A program made the translations under genes and the position numbers. The notes below the pieces were generated by a model. That model was not told the DNA's origin and made no database searches. It was given only the letters and a program-made list of their open reading frames with translations. A stretch of DNA of 64,000 nt from Strongylocentrotus purpuratus (taxonomy: Eukaryota; Echinodermata; Echinoidea; Camarodonta; Strongylocentrotidae): assembly GCF_000002235.5 (NCBI RefSeq), contig NW_022145612.1:18738360-18802359 (forward strand), in the 5' to 3' direction. Shown here in pieces: positions 10,680-22,002 of this stretch; the stretch's first letter is position 1; each line of letters starts with the position of its first letter.

Positions 10680-12960
10680 GGTCATCCATGCCGTGCGTAT
10701 ATAAAAGTGTACCCAACTTGGTAGCTCCTATAATTAAAATCTCATAACCAATATGACTTTGAAATGTATTTCATGATAACGAATAACTCATTTTCTGTCA
10801 AAATTAATGATACCCTATTCATAATAAATATGGTATCATTAGACAGGGTGAATGTTGCCCTTTCCCTTGAAATATGATTCAAGGTCGCATAGAGTATAAC
10901 TTTATAATTAGAAGTTACCAAAGTTGGGTACACTTTTTTCCCAATTAAATTTGAAGGTAGAAATTCGGTTAGAGTATGAAACCAGAGCATGACCACTCAA
11001 TCTCTATCAATTACAAATAAGTGAGCGTGATTACAGGTAGCATATTCGTGTGCAATATATATCACGCGTGCCAAAATAGACGAGGTATTTATCATGTCAG
11101 GAATAATCATTTTATGTAAATGTAACATAGTTACGTACATATTCAAATCCCACACTGATATATGCTATACAGGTATACGTAAGCCGAAACATTAAACGCA
11201 TGCTACATACCTCTTTTGTCAGCGGTAGCCATCTCTACTGAATCGCGAATGTTGCTGGACTGATGAACTTTGATTTCACGACTCCGTTTATTTTATTGGC
11301 TTCCTTTCAAATTCGAAAGTTTATCATAGTGCACTGATTCTTTTGGAACTTGTTCATCCGACACATGCAGCATTTGTATTGCTGATTTTACTCCCATTTT
11401 ATTTTATTATTTATTTATTCAGTTTTCTTTAAAAACAAAAACTTGGTCGCCCATACAGTGCGTATACAAAAAAGTGTACCCAACTTGGTTTCTCCTATAA
11501 TTAAAAACTCATAACCATTATGACTTTGAAATGCATTTCATGATAAAGAGTAATTTATTTTTTGGGCAAATGAGACCCTATTCATAATAAATATGGTATC
11601 ATTAGACAGGATATAAGTTGCACTTTACCATGATACATGATTCAAGGTCACATAGATTATAACTTTATAATTAGAAGTTTTTCCCCCAATTAAATTTGAA
11701 GATAGGAATTCGGTTAGAGTATGAAACCAGAGCATGACCACTCAATCTCTATCAATTACAGATAAGTGATTTATGACACTGTGTCGTAAAATCCACAGGT
11801 ATATAGCATATTCGTGTGCAATATATCGCACGAGGGCTTTATCATGTCAGGAATAATCGTTTCAAGTAAATATACCATATATACATATTCAAATCCCACA
11901 CTGATTGATGCGATACAGGTAAGCAGAAACATGAAACGCATGCTATACATACCTCTTTTATCAGCGGTAGCCATCTCTAACGGTAATGTAGCGAATGTTG
12001 CTGGACTTATGAACTTTGATTTCACGACTCCGTTTATTTTATTGGCTTCCTTTCAAATTCGAAAGTTTATCATAGTGCACTGATTCTTTTGGAACTTGTT
12101 CATCCGACACATGCAGCATTTGTATTGCTGATTTTACTCCCATTTTATTTTATTATTTATTTATTCAGTTTTCTTTAAAAACAAAAACTTGGTCGCCCAT
12201 ACAGTGCGTATACAAAAAAGTGTACCCAACTTGGTTTCTCCTATAATTAAAAACTCATAACCATTATGACTTTGAAATGCATTTCATGATAAAGAGTAAT
12301 TTATTTTTTGGCAAATGAGACCCTATTCATAATAAATATGGTATCATTAGACAGGATATAAGTTGCACTTTACCATGATACATGATTCAAGGTCACATAG
12401 ATTATAACTTTATAATTAGAAGTTTTTCCCCCAATTAAATTTGAAGATAGGAATTCGGTTAGAGTATGAAACCAGAGCATGACCACTCAATCTCTATCAA
12501 TTACAGATAAGTGATTTATGACACTGTGTCGTAAAATCCACAGGTATATAGCATATTCGTGTGCAATATATCGCACGAGGGCTTTATCATGTCAGGAATA
12601 ATCGTTTCAAGTAAATATACCATATATACATATTCAAATCCCACACTGATTGATGCGATACAGGTAAGCAGAAACATGAAACGCATGCTATACATACCTC
12701 TTTTATCAGCGGTAGCCATCTCTAACGGTAATGTAGCGAATGTTGCTGGACTTATGAACTTTGATTTCACGACCCCGTTTATTTATTGGCTTCCTTTCAA
12801 ATTCGTAAGTTCATGATCGTACACTAATTCTATTGGAACTTCTTCATCCGACACGTGCAGCCTTTGTATTGCTGATTTCGCTCCCGTTTTATTTATTTAT
12901 TTATTTATTTATTCAGTGTTCTTTAAAACAAAAACAGGGTCACCCCATTCAGTGCCACAA
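10680..12960. repeat. Tandem triplication (about 745-768-bp units) upstream of amidase copy A
   Basis: Three direct units start near 10,680, 11,445 and 12,191. The last two are almost identical over 745 bp; the first is diverged. Each unit holds a mariner-like inverted-repeat piece (CAGTGCGTATACAAAA...GTGTACCCAACTTGG) followed by DNA that, on the minus strand, contains a 22-nt candidate coding exon with a GTATGT donor. These exons are at 11,232-11,211, 11,974-11,953 and 12,719-12,698. The same unit occurs once upstream of copy B (about 23,150-24,740) and once upstream of copy C (about 41,120-43,020). A hydrophobic peptide frame, including FLLTCIASISVGFEY, can be read past the donor in units 2 and 3. 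Confidence 0.75.
11211..11232 (-). CDS. Candidate 5' coding exon 0 of amidase copy A (nearest of three)
   Basis: ATG with the codons MATADKR plus one base, followed by a strong donor G|GTATGT. The exon 1 acceptor (TTTAAATCTTAG, about 30 bp upstream of the exon 1 ATG) leaves AA, so splicing completes a Glu codon and reads [16 protein letters not shown] in frame with exon 1. This would add 15 residues. It is not supported by transcripts, and the exon 1 ATG alone gives a family-typical length. Identical or near-identical exons lie at 11,953-11,974 and 12,698-12,719. Confidence 0.35.
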
Positions 12961-13004
12961 TGCCTGCTTTACAAGGGGGCCTTGTATCGAGCGGTTATTA
13001 CAAT

Positions 13005-13652
13005 AGGGACTTTTAGATTTGCACGTCGACATAGTGGAGTGCTTCGTGTGACGTCCTTTTTTAGGCACTGGCAGTGCCTTAAAGGTACTATGTCCCTTTT
13101 GCAGGCCAAAACAATTAAAAGGTTAAATTACAACGGCATTTGAAAGATAATACTAGCTTAGAACTTCTCTAAAAAAAGGGGGCTTGAAAATGTCTTTAAG
13201 TGGGAAAATAACGACTATTAGTTGTCAAATCGACTCAGAAGCTATAGAGTCATTAAGTAATAGTCTGATTTTTCAGACCATTGTACAGAATGGTCGTACG
13301 TTTTATGCTGCGCAAAGATTCAATCAGTTAATTTTGGCCATTATAAGAAGTGGGTTACTGATGTAGACAAATGCCCATGTACCCTTTACAGCTCATTTTA
13401 TGTATGTTATTACCAAATAAGACCAGTCAGTCACTCAATATTGTCTGGCAGTGAAATCTAGCAAGTAAACAGGTTTCCTTCCGTAATTTAAATATTAGGA
13501 CATACATGACATATTCATAATTCCTGCAAAGTTCTACATAATTTGATGTTGGCTGCAAAAGGGACATGGTATCTTTAAAGGGACACAACAGTGCCTTAAA
13601 AGGTATCACTCGTAGCAGCCCACTATGTCGACATGCAAATCTAAAAGTCCCT
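13005..13652. mobile_element. Terminal-inverted-repeat element with 3-bp target duplication
   Basis: The ends read AGGGACTTTTAGATTTGC and its inverse, and the inverted repeat runs roughly 100 bp, including GTCGACATAGTGG and TGCAAAAGGGACATGG-like segments. It is flanked by AAT on both sides. The duplicate of this region upstream of copy B (near 23,135) is an empty site. No transposase frame was found. The superfamily is not certain. Confidence 0.65.
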
Positions 13653-13899
13653 AATATATAAATGTAAAACACAACATAAACAAAAAAAATATGAATACAT
13701 TAAATCCATGGCAATCAAAGTATAATATACATCAGAGGTATGACAAATTCAAATATAACGTTGTAGTATATATAAGACAAATATGCTTTAGTTATTGCGG
13801 TATCGTATTATAGACCGGTGTCCCGTTTCAATATCACCTCGTCGATATTTAGTAGGCCAAGTTCTTCTTCTTCTTCTTCTTCTTATGGATAATCTGTCT

Positions 13900-15528
13900 T
13901 AGAGGCGGCCCTCCGGGGGGGGGGGGGCAGGGGGCACAGTGCCCCCCACTTTTTCAGATACCAAAGTGCCCCTTTTTACATAGGAAAAGTGCCCCTTTTA
14001 TTTTGTAAGAAGTGCCCCTTTTACATAGGAAAGGTGCCCCTTTTACTTGACAAGTGCCTCTATTACTTAGTAAAAGTGCCTCTTCCCCCTTTTCACCTAT
14101 GACGAGTGCCCTTTTTATTTTTGACACGTGCCCCTTTTCCTTCGACATGTTCCCATTTTCCTTTGCAATAAGTGTCCATTATCCATTCTCATAAATCTTG
14201 AAATTATCTTGAATAAGTGCCCTTTTTAATCTCTAGTAAGTGACTCTTTTCAGGTACGAGAAGTGCCCCTTTTCACTTTTAATAAGTGCCCCCTTCACCT
14301 CTGATAATTGCCCAATTCAAAACTGAGAGGTGCTCCTTTTACTTTGACAACTTCCCCTTTTTTTCCTTCGTAAGAAGTGCCCCTTCTCCTTTTAATAACT
14401 ACCCCTTTTTTAAACTCGAAAGAGCACACCTTTCATTTTAACATGTGCCCTTCTTATTTTCTAATAAGTGCCTCTTTTCCTTATGATAAGTGCCCCCATT
14501 AAAAAGAGAGAGCTCCTTCCCCTTCTCATAACTACCCCTTTCCCTTTCTAATAAGTGCCCCTTTTCCTTATGATAAGTGCCCCCATTAAAAAGAAAAAGC
14601 TCCTTCCCCTTCTCATAACTGCCCCTTTAAAAAATCTGTACGGTGCCCTCTTTTCATTCAACAAATGCACATTTTCCTTTATTATAAGTGCCCCTTTTAC
14701 ATTTTCATAAGTGCCCCTTTTCATATCTGGTCAGTGCCCCTTTTCAACTCTGATAATTCCCCTTTTAATAATGATACGTGACTCTTTTCCTTTCTAATAA
14801 GGGACCTATCCCCTTTTCACCTCTTATAAATGCCCCTTTCAAAATCTGATGGGTGCCCCTTTTCCGTCAACAAATGCCTATTTCCCATTTTTAAACGCCT
14901 CTTTTTCATCACTGGTGAGTGCCTCTTTTCAGGTGAAAAAATGCCTCATTTTCACCTCTTATAATTATCCTTTGTACTTTGACACGTACTCCTTTTCTGT
15001 TCTAATAAGTGTCTTATCCCTTTCGATAATTGTCCCCTTTTCATTTAATCATTAAACGTGCCCCTTATTTCCCTCAAAGTTCGCTCGCTGCGCTCGCTCG
15101 CATTTAAAGATGATATAATTATGTTACTTATCAAAGGTCTTTGCAGTCTTCCGTTATGAGAATGTGCTTATAACCCCATCACGATTGGCTTTTTTCCTCT
15201 TTATAAGATGTAATTTTTCGCACTGCGACCTCACAGATCTTTAAAATTTTTTCTCGCTCGCTTCGCTCGCTCGTAAATGCATATTCAGACATTCCACCCA
15301 ACTGTAAAGTATGATGCTTAAGCGATATCTTGTATGATGTATGAAGAGAAACAAATATTGAAATCATCCCTGATAATGCAATCACAATGTAGGGGTATAT
15401 ACCAATGTCTAAAAAATTGTGTATTTTCGCTTTGAGATTTCCCACTGTAGGTGCCCCTTTTTTTCCAGAAAGTGCCCTTTTTTGTTGGTGCCCCCCCCCC
15501 CACTTTGGAAGTCGCTCGGCCGCCCCTG
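13900..15528. mobile_element. hAT-like non-autonomous element 2, filled with a minisatellite
   Basis: It starts TAGAGGCGGCC and ends GGCCGCCCCTG, flanked by an exact 8-bp repeat ATCTGTCT (13,892-13,899 and 15,529-15,536). It has the same family layout as the element at 163-2355: start GGGGCACAGTGCCCC, an AAGTGCCCCTTTT array, a TCGCTCGCTGCGCTCGCTCG segment, then a shared right part ending in CCCCCCACTTTGGAAG. The inverted duplicate of this locus near 22,875-22,885 lacks the element. No transposase is encoded. Confidence 0.82.
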
Positions 15529-15536
15529 ATCTGTCT

Positions 15537-16270
15537 CCTTCAATACTGAAGATTCTTGCAGATGTATATATTGGGATGTGCAGGTGGACCACTACACCAG
15601 GGGTTCCCCCTACTCTTTTACGAATAGTGCACTTATCACAAGGAAAAGGGACACTTATTAGAAAAGAAAAGGAGCACTTATAAGGATGGAAAAGGAGACA
15701 TAATGTCAAAATAAAAGGGGAAATAAGTTACTCTTTATCATGAAATGCATTTCAAAGTCATATTGGTTATGGCCTACCTCCCCCCCCCCCCTCCCTGGGA
15801 GCACCGCCTCTGTAATGGTCCTTTTGCTCTTGTTATTTGCACGCCCACGGTTGAACAATTTGATGGTGCTATCTTTTAGAACAACTGTTACTTAGTAGTT
15901 TGTTGTGAAATTTATTGCTCAAAACTCAATTGCTCGCAGCCTTAAAAGGGGTGTAATTCATTACGGAAGGTAAAGAAAACTTTCATTGGCTGGGCAAGTA
16001 TAACATGTAGTTTAAGCTTCTATCAACCTTAACATGTAGTAGGCAAGCTTTTTTCCACTCTAGACATTTTTTAGAAAATGGGAATGCGAAAAGGGAAAAT
16101 GTGAGTAATTCGTAAACTATCAAAATATCACACGAAAGAATGTAAACTTAATATATTTCAAAACAAGACTTTGAACATGTACTGTGTAAACTTCAATAAT
16201 GGTATCTTACTGAAGAAGGTGAAAGGAGATTTGCAATCAGACAAGGGAGGAGTTGAAATGGAAGAAGGAA
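15537..16270. other. Flank shared (inverted) with 22,690-22,875, then unassigned DNA
   Basis: 15,537-15,720 is the inverse of 22,690-22,875, including TACTCTTTTACGAATAGTGC. 15,726-15,770 is a stray piece of the mariner-like unit seen at 11,445. From about 15,790 to 16,270 no gene or clear repeat is seen apart from a C run. Confidence 0.5.
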
Positions 16271-16277
16271 AGAAAAA

Positions 16278-16280
16278 AGC

Positions 16281-16330
<50 letters not shown>
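16278..16330. repeat. (GA)n microsatellite
   Basis: An almost pure GA repeat of about 50 bp at the 3' edge of the Harbinger fossil. Open frames through it (Arg-Glu or Ser-Leu repeats) are artefacts. Confidence 0.9.
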
Positions 16331-16333
<3 letters not shown>

Positions 16334-16458
16334 AGAGAGGGGGAGATAGGGGGAGGGAAAGATTGGTGGACTTCAATCCATAAAAAACGATACTGGGCAT
16401 CCACCAATTTAGGCGAGGAGGCCAGGATCCCGAACGCATTCTCCACCACACGTCTTCC

Positions 16459-16792
16459 CATGGCCCTGGGAAGCGGGGGTGCTGGGGGTGCTGCAGCACC
16501 CCCGGAATTTTTCCAGGGGGGGGGGGGCACAGCACCCCCTGCAAAAAAAAATTGGTATGATATATTTTCTGTATATCATTTTATGCTTCGCTTACAATTT
16601 TTTTTTTACCTTACCCCCCCCCCCCCCATACCAATCGACCAAATTTTGAAATTATGAAACTCACCAAAAAAATATATGTCCTCTTACCCCCCCCCCCCCC
16701 GCGCTTATTCAACGGCTGGCTGAGTCGTTGCGAAAATTTCGCAGTATATATATCTCAGCAGCCCCGGTGAAAAAATCGTTCCCAGGGGCCTG
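16459..16792. mobile_element. hAT-like MITE nested in the Harbinger fossil
   Basis: The ends read CATGGCCCTGGGAA and TTCCCAGGGGCCTG and are flanked by the 8-bp repeat CGTCTTCC (16,451-16,458 and 16,793-16,800). The duplicated bases are exactly the Harbinger codons for GRR before VVENAF, so removing the insert and one repeat gives the uninterrupted target. Contains C and G runs and the word GCTTATTCAACGGCTGG shared with other elements here. Confidence 0.8.
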
Positions 16793-16881
16793 CGTCTTCC
16801 GCGGGAGATCCGGTAATTAAAGATGAGTTTTTCTCTTGGCATCGCTCTTCTCCCATACGGCTTCATCAGGTAACTTCTTAA

Positions 16882-17246
16882 AGGTAAAGACCAGTATTGG
16901 AAACGCCCCAATTTCAAAAAATGAAATGGAAGCTCTCATTTCCAATCATGTGAAAGAATATGTTTTGACTAATACATGATGATAAAAATTTGCCGGGAAA
17001 CCGCCTACTAATTCATATATTTGGTAAATTTGTTTCTCTCATGGACTGTGAGAGATATAGGGTAGTCCCATATACATCTTTCTGTGTATAGTGCTTGTAA
17101 CTTTACGAAGAATGGGCCAAATTTCTTATCCATTTGATGATTCCAGAACCTTGCAGATGCTAGATGCTAGATGATCAACCTTTTCTGATCGATTCCACAA
17201 CGTTTCTTTCACAATGCAATCGCATGACCATAACTGGTCTTTACCT
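16882..17246. mobile_element. TTAA-type (Kolobok- or piggyBac-like) MITE nested in the Harbinger fossil
   Basis: The terminal inverted repeats AGGTAAAGACCAGT and ACTGGTCTTTACCT are flanked by TTAA (16,878-16,881 and 17,247-17,250). Removing it and one TTAA rejoins the Harbinger reading [12 protein letters not shown] (codons GCC TTA AGA AGT TAC). The TTAA target and AGG ends favour Kolobok over piggyBac, whose ends usually start CCY. No coding sequence. Confidence 0.75.
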
Positions 17247-18249
17247 TTAAGGCAAACGCGTCGTCTCCCAGGATGAAGTAAGGGATGTCCTGGTTCTGGT
17301 CATCGTTAGGCAGAGGTGCATGGTGGTGGCAACCCTATCCGGCCTTCTTCGAGAAGTTCACTGAGCTCTGAGTCATTATAGATTTGGGAATCAGACATGA
17401 CTTGCGTCCCACTCCACAAACGTCAATCCATATAAAACGATAATGGGCATCCACCAAGGCGAGGAGAGGGATATTGGAGAAAAAAAACTTGTAGTTGTGG
17501 TACAAGGAGCCTGTGTTGGGTGGCTTGCTGATGGCAATATGCTTCCCGTCCAGAGCTCCCACCGCATGAGGCACATTCCACCTGTCTTCAAACTCCTCGG
17601 CAAGGGCTCTCCACTCATCGGGCGTCACAGGAACGGCGAACACTTCGTCCTCGTATGCTTTCACGATGGCCTTGCACATTTCTGGCACCATATGGCATGC
17701 TTTACTTACTTGCTTTACTGCACCGGAACACATAGGAGAGTGACGAGTAATTGTCCCCAGTGACCAGATGTCTCAGAGTCACTGACAGCTTTAGTCCAGG
17801 TGGAAGTGCAGAGCGGAACTTGGTGTTTTGTCTCTCGATTGCTGGTGTTACTCTTTCCAGGATCTCATCGAAGAGCTCTGGAGGCATCCTCAGATAGTTC
17901 TGGAAGGCGTTGGTATCTTCAGTGCGGAGCTCTCTGTTGAGAAAGGTTGAGTGGTGGCCCGTTGCTGCCTTTTATCTTTCGATAGCCATTTTCGCACCCA
18001 CATGGATCTTGGCCTTCTTCCTGCCTGCTGAACTCTGGCATTTCCTCTCTGCAAATGCTGCTGACGCAAAGACTGGATGTATGCACCCAGCAAACATGCA
18101 AACACAAAATCTTCTTCATCGTTGACATTTATGATATGTTGTCTCGTCAAAATCTCAGGATACAATGATTGATATTGCTTGGGAGGCCTTCTTTTCATAC
18201 CGTGGGCACAATCGCGCTCCAAAGCTGCCTGGAGTCTACGTTTCATCCG

Positions 18250-18716
18250 TAGAAAGCCTTGACAGAACGTGAAAAACGTGTCAAACGTGTCAGAACTGGA
18301 TCAGGACGTGAGAAACGTGAGCGACCCCATCGGAACGTGAGGGACCCTATCAGAACGTGACGGGCCGGGAGGGAACGTTCTGGCATCCGTGGTAGAACGA
18401 AGGCCGAACCGTAGTGCGCCTTGGAGCCTCCGGGACTCAGCATCCTCTCCCCCCCCCCCCCCCCACGGCCCGTCACGGATACCGTGGTTAACCGTGAGAA
18501 AACTTGGCAAGACCAAGCAGGATATTGGCAGGATTTAACAAAACGTGAACCCAGAGATAAAATTGGTCTAAATCCCACGGCGCACTACGTTTCGGGCAAA
18601 CGGGGCTGCCGTTGCCGCCGGGAACATAGTATTAACGTAGCATAAGATGCCGGGGAATGTGCGGGCCTCCCGTCCCACTACGGACCACCTCCAAGTGTTT
18701 GTTACGGCCTATTACG
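18250..18716. repeat. Degenerate repeat rich in AACGTGA/CACGTT words
   Basis: Short imperfect repeats of GAACGTGA-like words run from 18,260 to about 18,370 and continue as GTGAGAAAC-like words. The segment near 18,600-18,650 (GCCGCCGGGAACATAG, AACGTAGCA) recurs at 21,845-21,890. No gene is recognised. Confidence 0.5.
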
Positions 18717-20533
18717 CAGGCGCGGATCCAGGATTTTCCAATAGGGGGGGCCGGAAATTTGAAAATTGCGCAGACCATTTTTTCAACTCAACATACCAAT
18801 ACTGACAAGGTCATATTAGAAGCACGATACCGGTAGAATTTTTGACATTTTCATCGGGGGGGGGGGGGGGGCTATAGCCTCTTGCCCGGAAAGTAATTTT
18901 CTGGTTTCACAATTCGAAATAGTGAGCGAAGCGAGCGAGCAACAATAATTTGTGAAAGTGTTATTTATCACCAAAATAAACGAGAAAAGATATCAAAAAC
19001 TCATATTCGGGCAGCTCGCTGTCCCCCCCCCCCCCCCCATTACGCGCGAAGCGCGAAAGCTTTGACCCTTCATTAATTGTTACTAGAGAAGGAAGACGAT
19101 TTGTTGTACCATTCTCGACTCTAAATCCTTGTCTGAATTCAGTTTCCTCCCGCCCGCGCGAAGCGCGGAAGCTTTGGCTTTTCAAAGCTTTGGTCTTTCA
19201 TTAATTATTAGAGAAAGAAGAAGATTTGTTGTACCATTCTCGACTCTTATTACTTGACTGAATTCAGCCCCCCCCCCTTCCCGCGCGAAGCACGGAAACT
19301 TAGGCTTTTCATAGTTGATTTGATTTGATTTGATTTTATTGGTTTCTGCATCTTTTTTTTTTTTTTTTTTCATCATACATTTTCATGAACATAATATGGT
19401 TTGATACAATATTTTTAGTTTAATGAAATTATTAGAGAACGATGATTCGTTGTTCCATTTTCGACCCTTAATCCTTCTCTGAATTAAGTTCCACCCCCCC
19501 CCCCTCCCGCGCGAAGCGCGGAAGCTTTGGCGTTTCATTAAATTATTAGGGAAAGGAGACGGTTCTTTGTACTATTCTCGACTCTTTATCCTTGTCTGAA
19601 TTCAGTTTTCCCCCGCCCGCGCGTAGCGCGTAAGCTTTGACGGTTTATTAAATTATTAGAGGAAGAAGACGAATCGTTGTACCATTCTCGTCTTTTAATT
19701 CTTGTTTGAATTCAGTTTTCCCCCTCCCGCGCGAAGCGCGGAAGCTTTGACGCTTCATTAATTATTACAGAAAGAAGAAGATTTGTTGTACCATTCTCGA
19801 CTCTTAATCCTTCTCTGAATTGTGTTCCCCCCCCCTTTCGCGCGAACCGCGGAAGCTTTGACGTTTCATTAAATTATTAGAGAAAGAAGACGATTCGTAA
19901 CTCTTAATCCTTGTCTGAATTGAGTTCCCCCCCCCTACCGCGCGAAGCGCGGAAGCTTTGTCGTTTCATTAAATAAATTATAAGGGGAAAGGAGACGATT
20001 CTTTGTACCATTCTCGACTCTTAATCCTTGTCTGAATTCAGTTTTTCCCCGCCCGCGCGTAGCGCGTAAGCTATGACGGTTCATTACATTATTAGAGGAA
20101 GAAGACTAATCGTTGTACCATTCTCGTCTCTTAATCCTTGTTTGAATTCACTTTTCCCCCTCCCGCGCGAAGCGCGGAAGCTTTGACGTGTCATTAATTA
20201 TTAGAGAAAGAAGATGATTCGTTGTTCCATTCTCGACTCTAAATCCTTGGCTGAATTCAGTTTTTCCCCGCCCGCGCGTAGCGCGTAAACTTCTGACGTT
20301 TCATTAAATTATTAGACAAAGAAGATGATTCGGTTTACCATTCCTTGTCTGATTTCAGTTGCCCCCCCTCCCGAGCGAAGCGCGGAAGCTTTGACATTAC
20401 ATTAAATTATTAGAGAAAGAAGACGATTCGTTGTACCGTACTCGACTTGTCAGAATTTTTTTTTTTTTTTTTGTCTGCTCCTTTTTCGTCCTATGTCCTC
20501 TTCCTGCCCCTACCGCCCCTGGCTAGGCGCCTG
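18717..20533. mobile_element. hAT-like element carrying the long GC-palindrome array
   Basis: Hat-type ends bound the stretch: CAGGCGCGGATCCAGG at 18,717 and ...GGCTAGGCGCCTG ending at 20,533. From about 18,990 to 20,455 it holds some 13 inverted units of about 110 bp (CCCGCGCGAAGCGCGG, GCTTTGACGTTTCATTAAA, AGAGAAAGAAGACGATTCG, TTAATCCTTGTCTGAATTC). No matching 8-bp flanks were found, so the outer limits may belong to two elements. Open frames in the array are artefacts. Confidence 0.6.
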
Positions 20534-21395
20534 CTTTAAAGGGAAAATGAAACAATCATGATTGTGATAGCACACAATTAGGTTAGTAGAAATGAAAAGG
20601 AGAAAAGATCTATTACACTAACCATGGATAAATCACGGCCGGGAGCGTCATATCATAGTTTTGTGTTATCGGGCGAGGGCCGGGGCGTAGCAACCAAGCA
20701 AGATTTTGCAATGTTGAAATTATGCATTCTAAAAAATTCCGCTATATTTCTTTCTAGCTATATTTCTAAATTTCCTGGGGGACGTGTCTCCCTATCGGAC
20801 CCAGGATTGCCGCCCCTGTCCATGATTACTACCAACATGAGTTCAAATACAAACACGAGCGAGTTGGTATGAGCTGAATCCAAATAAAGGGCAAAATAAG
20901 AGTAATGAAGCGGCCCAACCGTTAATTTAAAATTTGACTGTTGAGTATATAGCTTCTATTTAAAAGACATCCAAAATATTGTGCCCTTTTCAAATTTCTC
21001 ACTAAAGAGTGATGACCTTTGTAGCGCAGGGGGCTGTTTTTTACGTTTAACTTTGAATCCGCGGCTCGAGATTTTATGCGGCCGGCGCGGCCCCCTCTAT
21101 TCAATAACGTTTGCCAAACCTTCTGGAATGACCCCAAATCTCCCGATTACAGTTCTCCCTTATTCGTCGTTACTGTCACTTAGCGCCATTTCCTTGTCTT
21201 TCCCCCTTTCTCACTGAATCCCCCCCCCCCACCCACTTACTATAGGGTACGCACATGTATGTTCCCTCTCTTTGAAAGCACCCCTCTATCTCCGGTGTAA
21301 TTCAGTACGGGCCGGATTTTTGTGTATTACGGGCCGGACTTTGTTGCGTGAAAAGTAACTCTTTATCGGAAATTTTGGGAACACAAATTCGGTCC
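20534..21395. other. Non-coding repeat-derived region
   Basis: No gene was found. 21,000-21,200 shares short words with 37,920-37,960 and 39,060-39,160 (a segment with TATTCGTCGTTACTGTCACT and its inverse), so it is part of a dispersed repeat. 21,300-21,350 has GTATTACGGGCCGGA words. Confidence 0.4.
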
Positions 21396-21649
21396 CTCCG
21401 ACCCCGGAGTGGGAGGGAGGGGGAGGGGGGGGGGGGGAGTTGGGCTTTCTTCTTTATCTTTTCTTTTCTCTTTTCTCTTCTCTTCCTTTTTCTTTTCCCT
21501 TCTCCTTTCTTTTCTCTTCTCCTTTTTTTCTTCTCCTCTTCTCCTTTTTTTTCCTCTTCTTTTCTTCCTCTTTTTTTCTTCCTTTTTTTCGCGCCGCCAA
21601 TAGGGGGGGCCGCGGCCGTTTCGGCCCCCCCCCTGGATCCGCCACTGTA
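21396..21649. mobile_element. hAT-like element end (pyrimidine-rich, right end)
   Basis: A T/C-rich run ends in GCGCCGCCAATAGG, then GGCCGCGGCCGTTTCGGCCC, then CCTGGATCCGCCACTG at 21,649. This is the inverse of the left end at 37,687-37,760. Frames rich in Phe, Ser and Leu are composition artefacts. Confidence 0.6.
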
Positions 21650-21900
21650 TTACGTACTTTCACGTTGTGTTACGTTCACCCCGTTTTACTACGGCCTACA
21701 ATGTTTCTCATCCGCACCGTGACTGCCATGGCAATTTTTTGACAGTTTATAAATCTGACACGGTATCCACGGCAATCACGGCCTGTCACGTTCGCCCATA
21801 CGGTCCCCCGCGTTGTGTCACGTCAACCCCGTTTCTCATCTTGAGTTGCCGTGGCCACCGGGAACATATAGTGTAAACATAGCACTATAATTGAGGTAAC
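21650..21900. repeat. Degenerate CACGTT-rich repeat, second block
   Basis: Words such as TTACGTTCACCCCG, CACGGCCTGTCACG and CACCGGGAACATATAG match the block at 18,450-18,650, so the two may be parts of one older element split by later insertions. Confidence 0.45.
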
Positions 21901-22002
21901 GTAACGCTTGAGGATCCGAAGGATATAAATCTTCCGCGAAGCTTTATAGACACAATATTACATTGACTATGTTCTCTCCATTGTTTATATATATTTCTGG
22001 AT

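Larger units (their letters stand above)
16375..18246 (-). pseudogene. PIF/Harbinger transposase fossil, interrupted by two smaller elements
   Basis: Read on the minus strand from 18,246, the frames give in order an N-terminal part (RRPRSMWVRKWL), [101 protein letters not shown] and VVENAFGILAS. These are the blocks of DDE_Tnp_4 Harbinger transposases, with the catalytic Asp (ALDGKH), Asp (WIDV) and Glu (VVENAF) still readable. The blocks lie in different frames, with at least three shifts (near 17,890, 17,730 and 17,340), so it is dead. A 365-bp TTAA-flanked element splits the ALR/SYL point and a 334-bp hAT-like element splits RGRR/VVEN. Past VVENAFGILAS the sequence jumps to a second copy of the LVDAQYRFLWIEV block, so the 3' end is rearranged. 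Confidence 0.85.

Noticed and set aside
18717-20533. Exact 8-bp target duplication around the long array
   Set aside because: The bases before CAGGCGCGGATCC and after GGCGCCTG do not match, so the two ends may belong to different elements.
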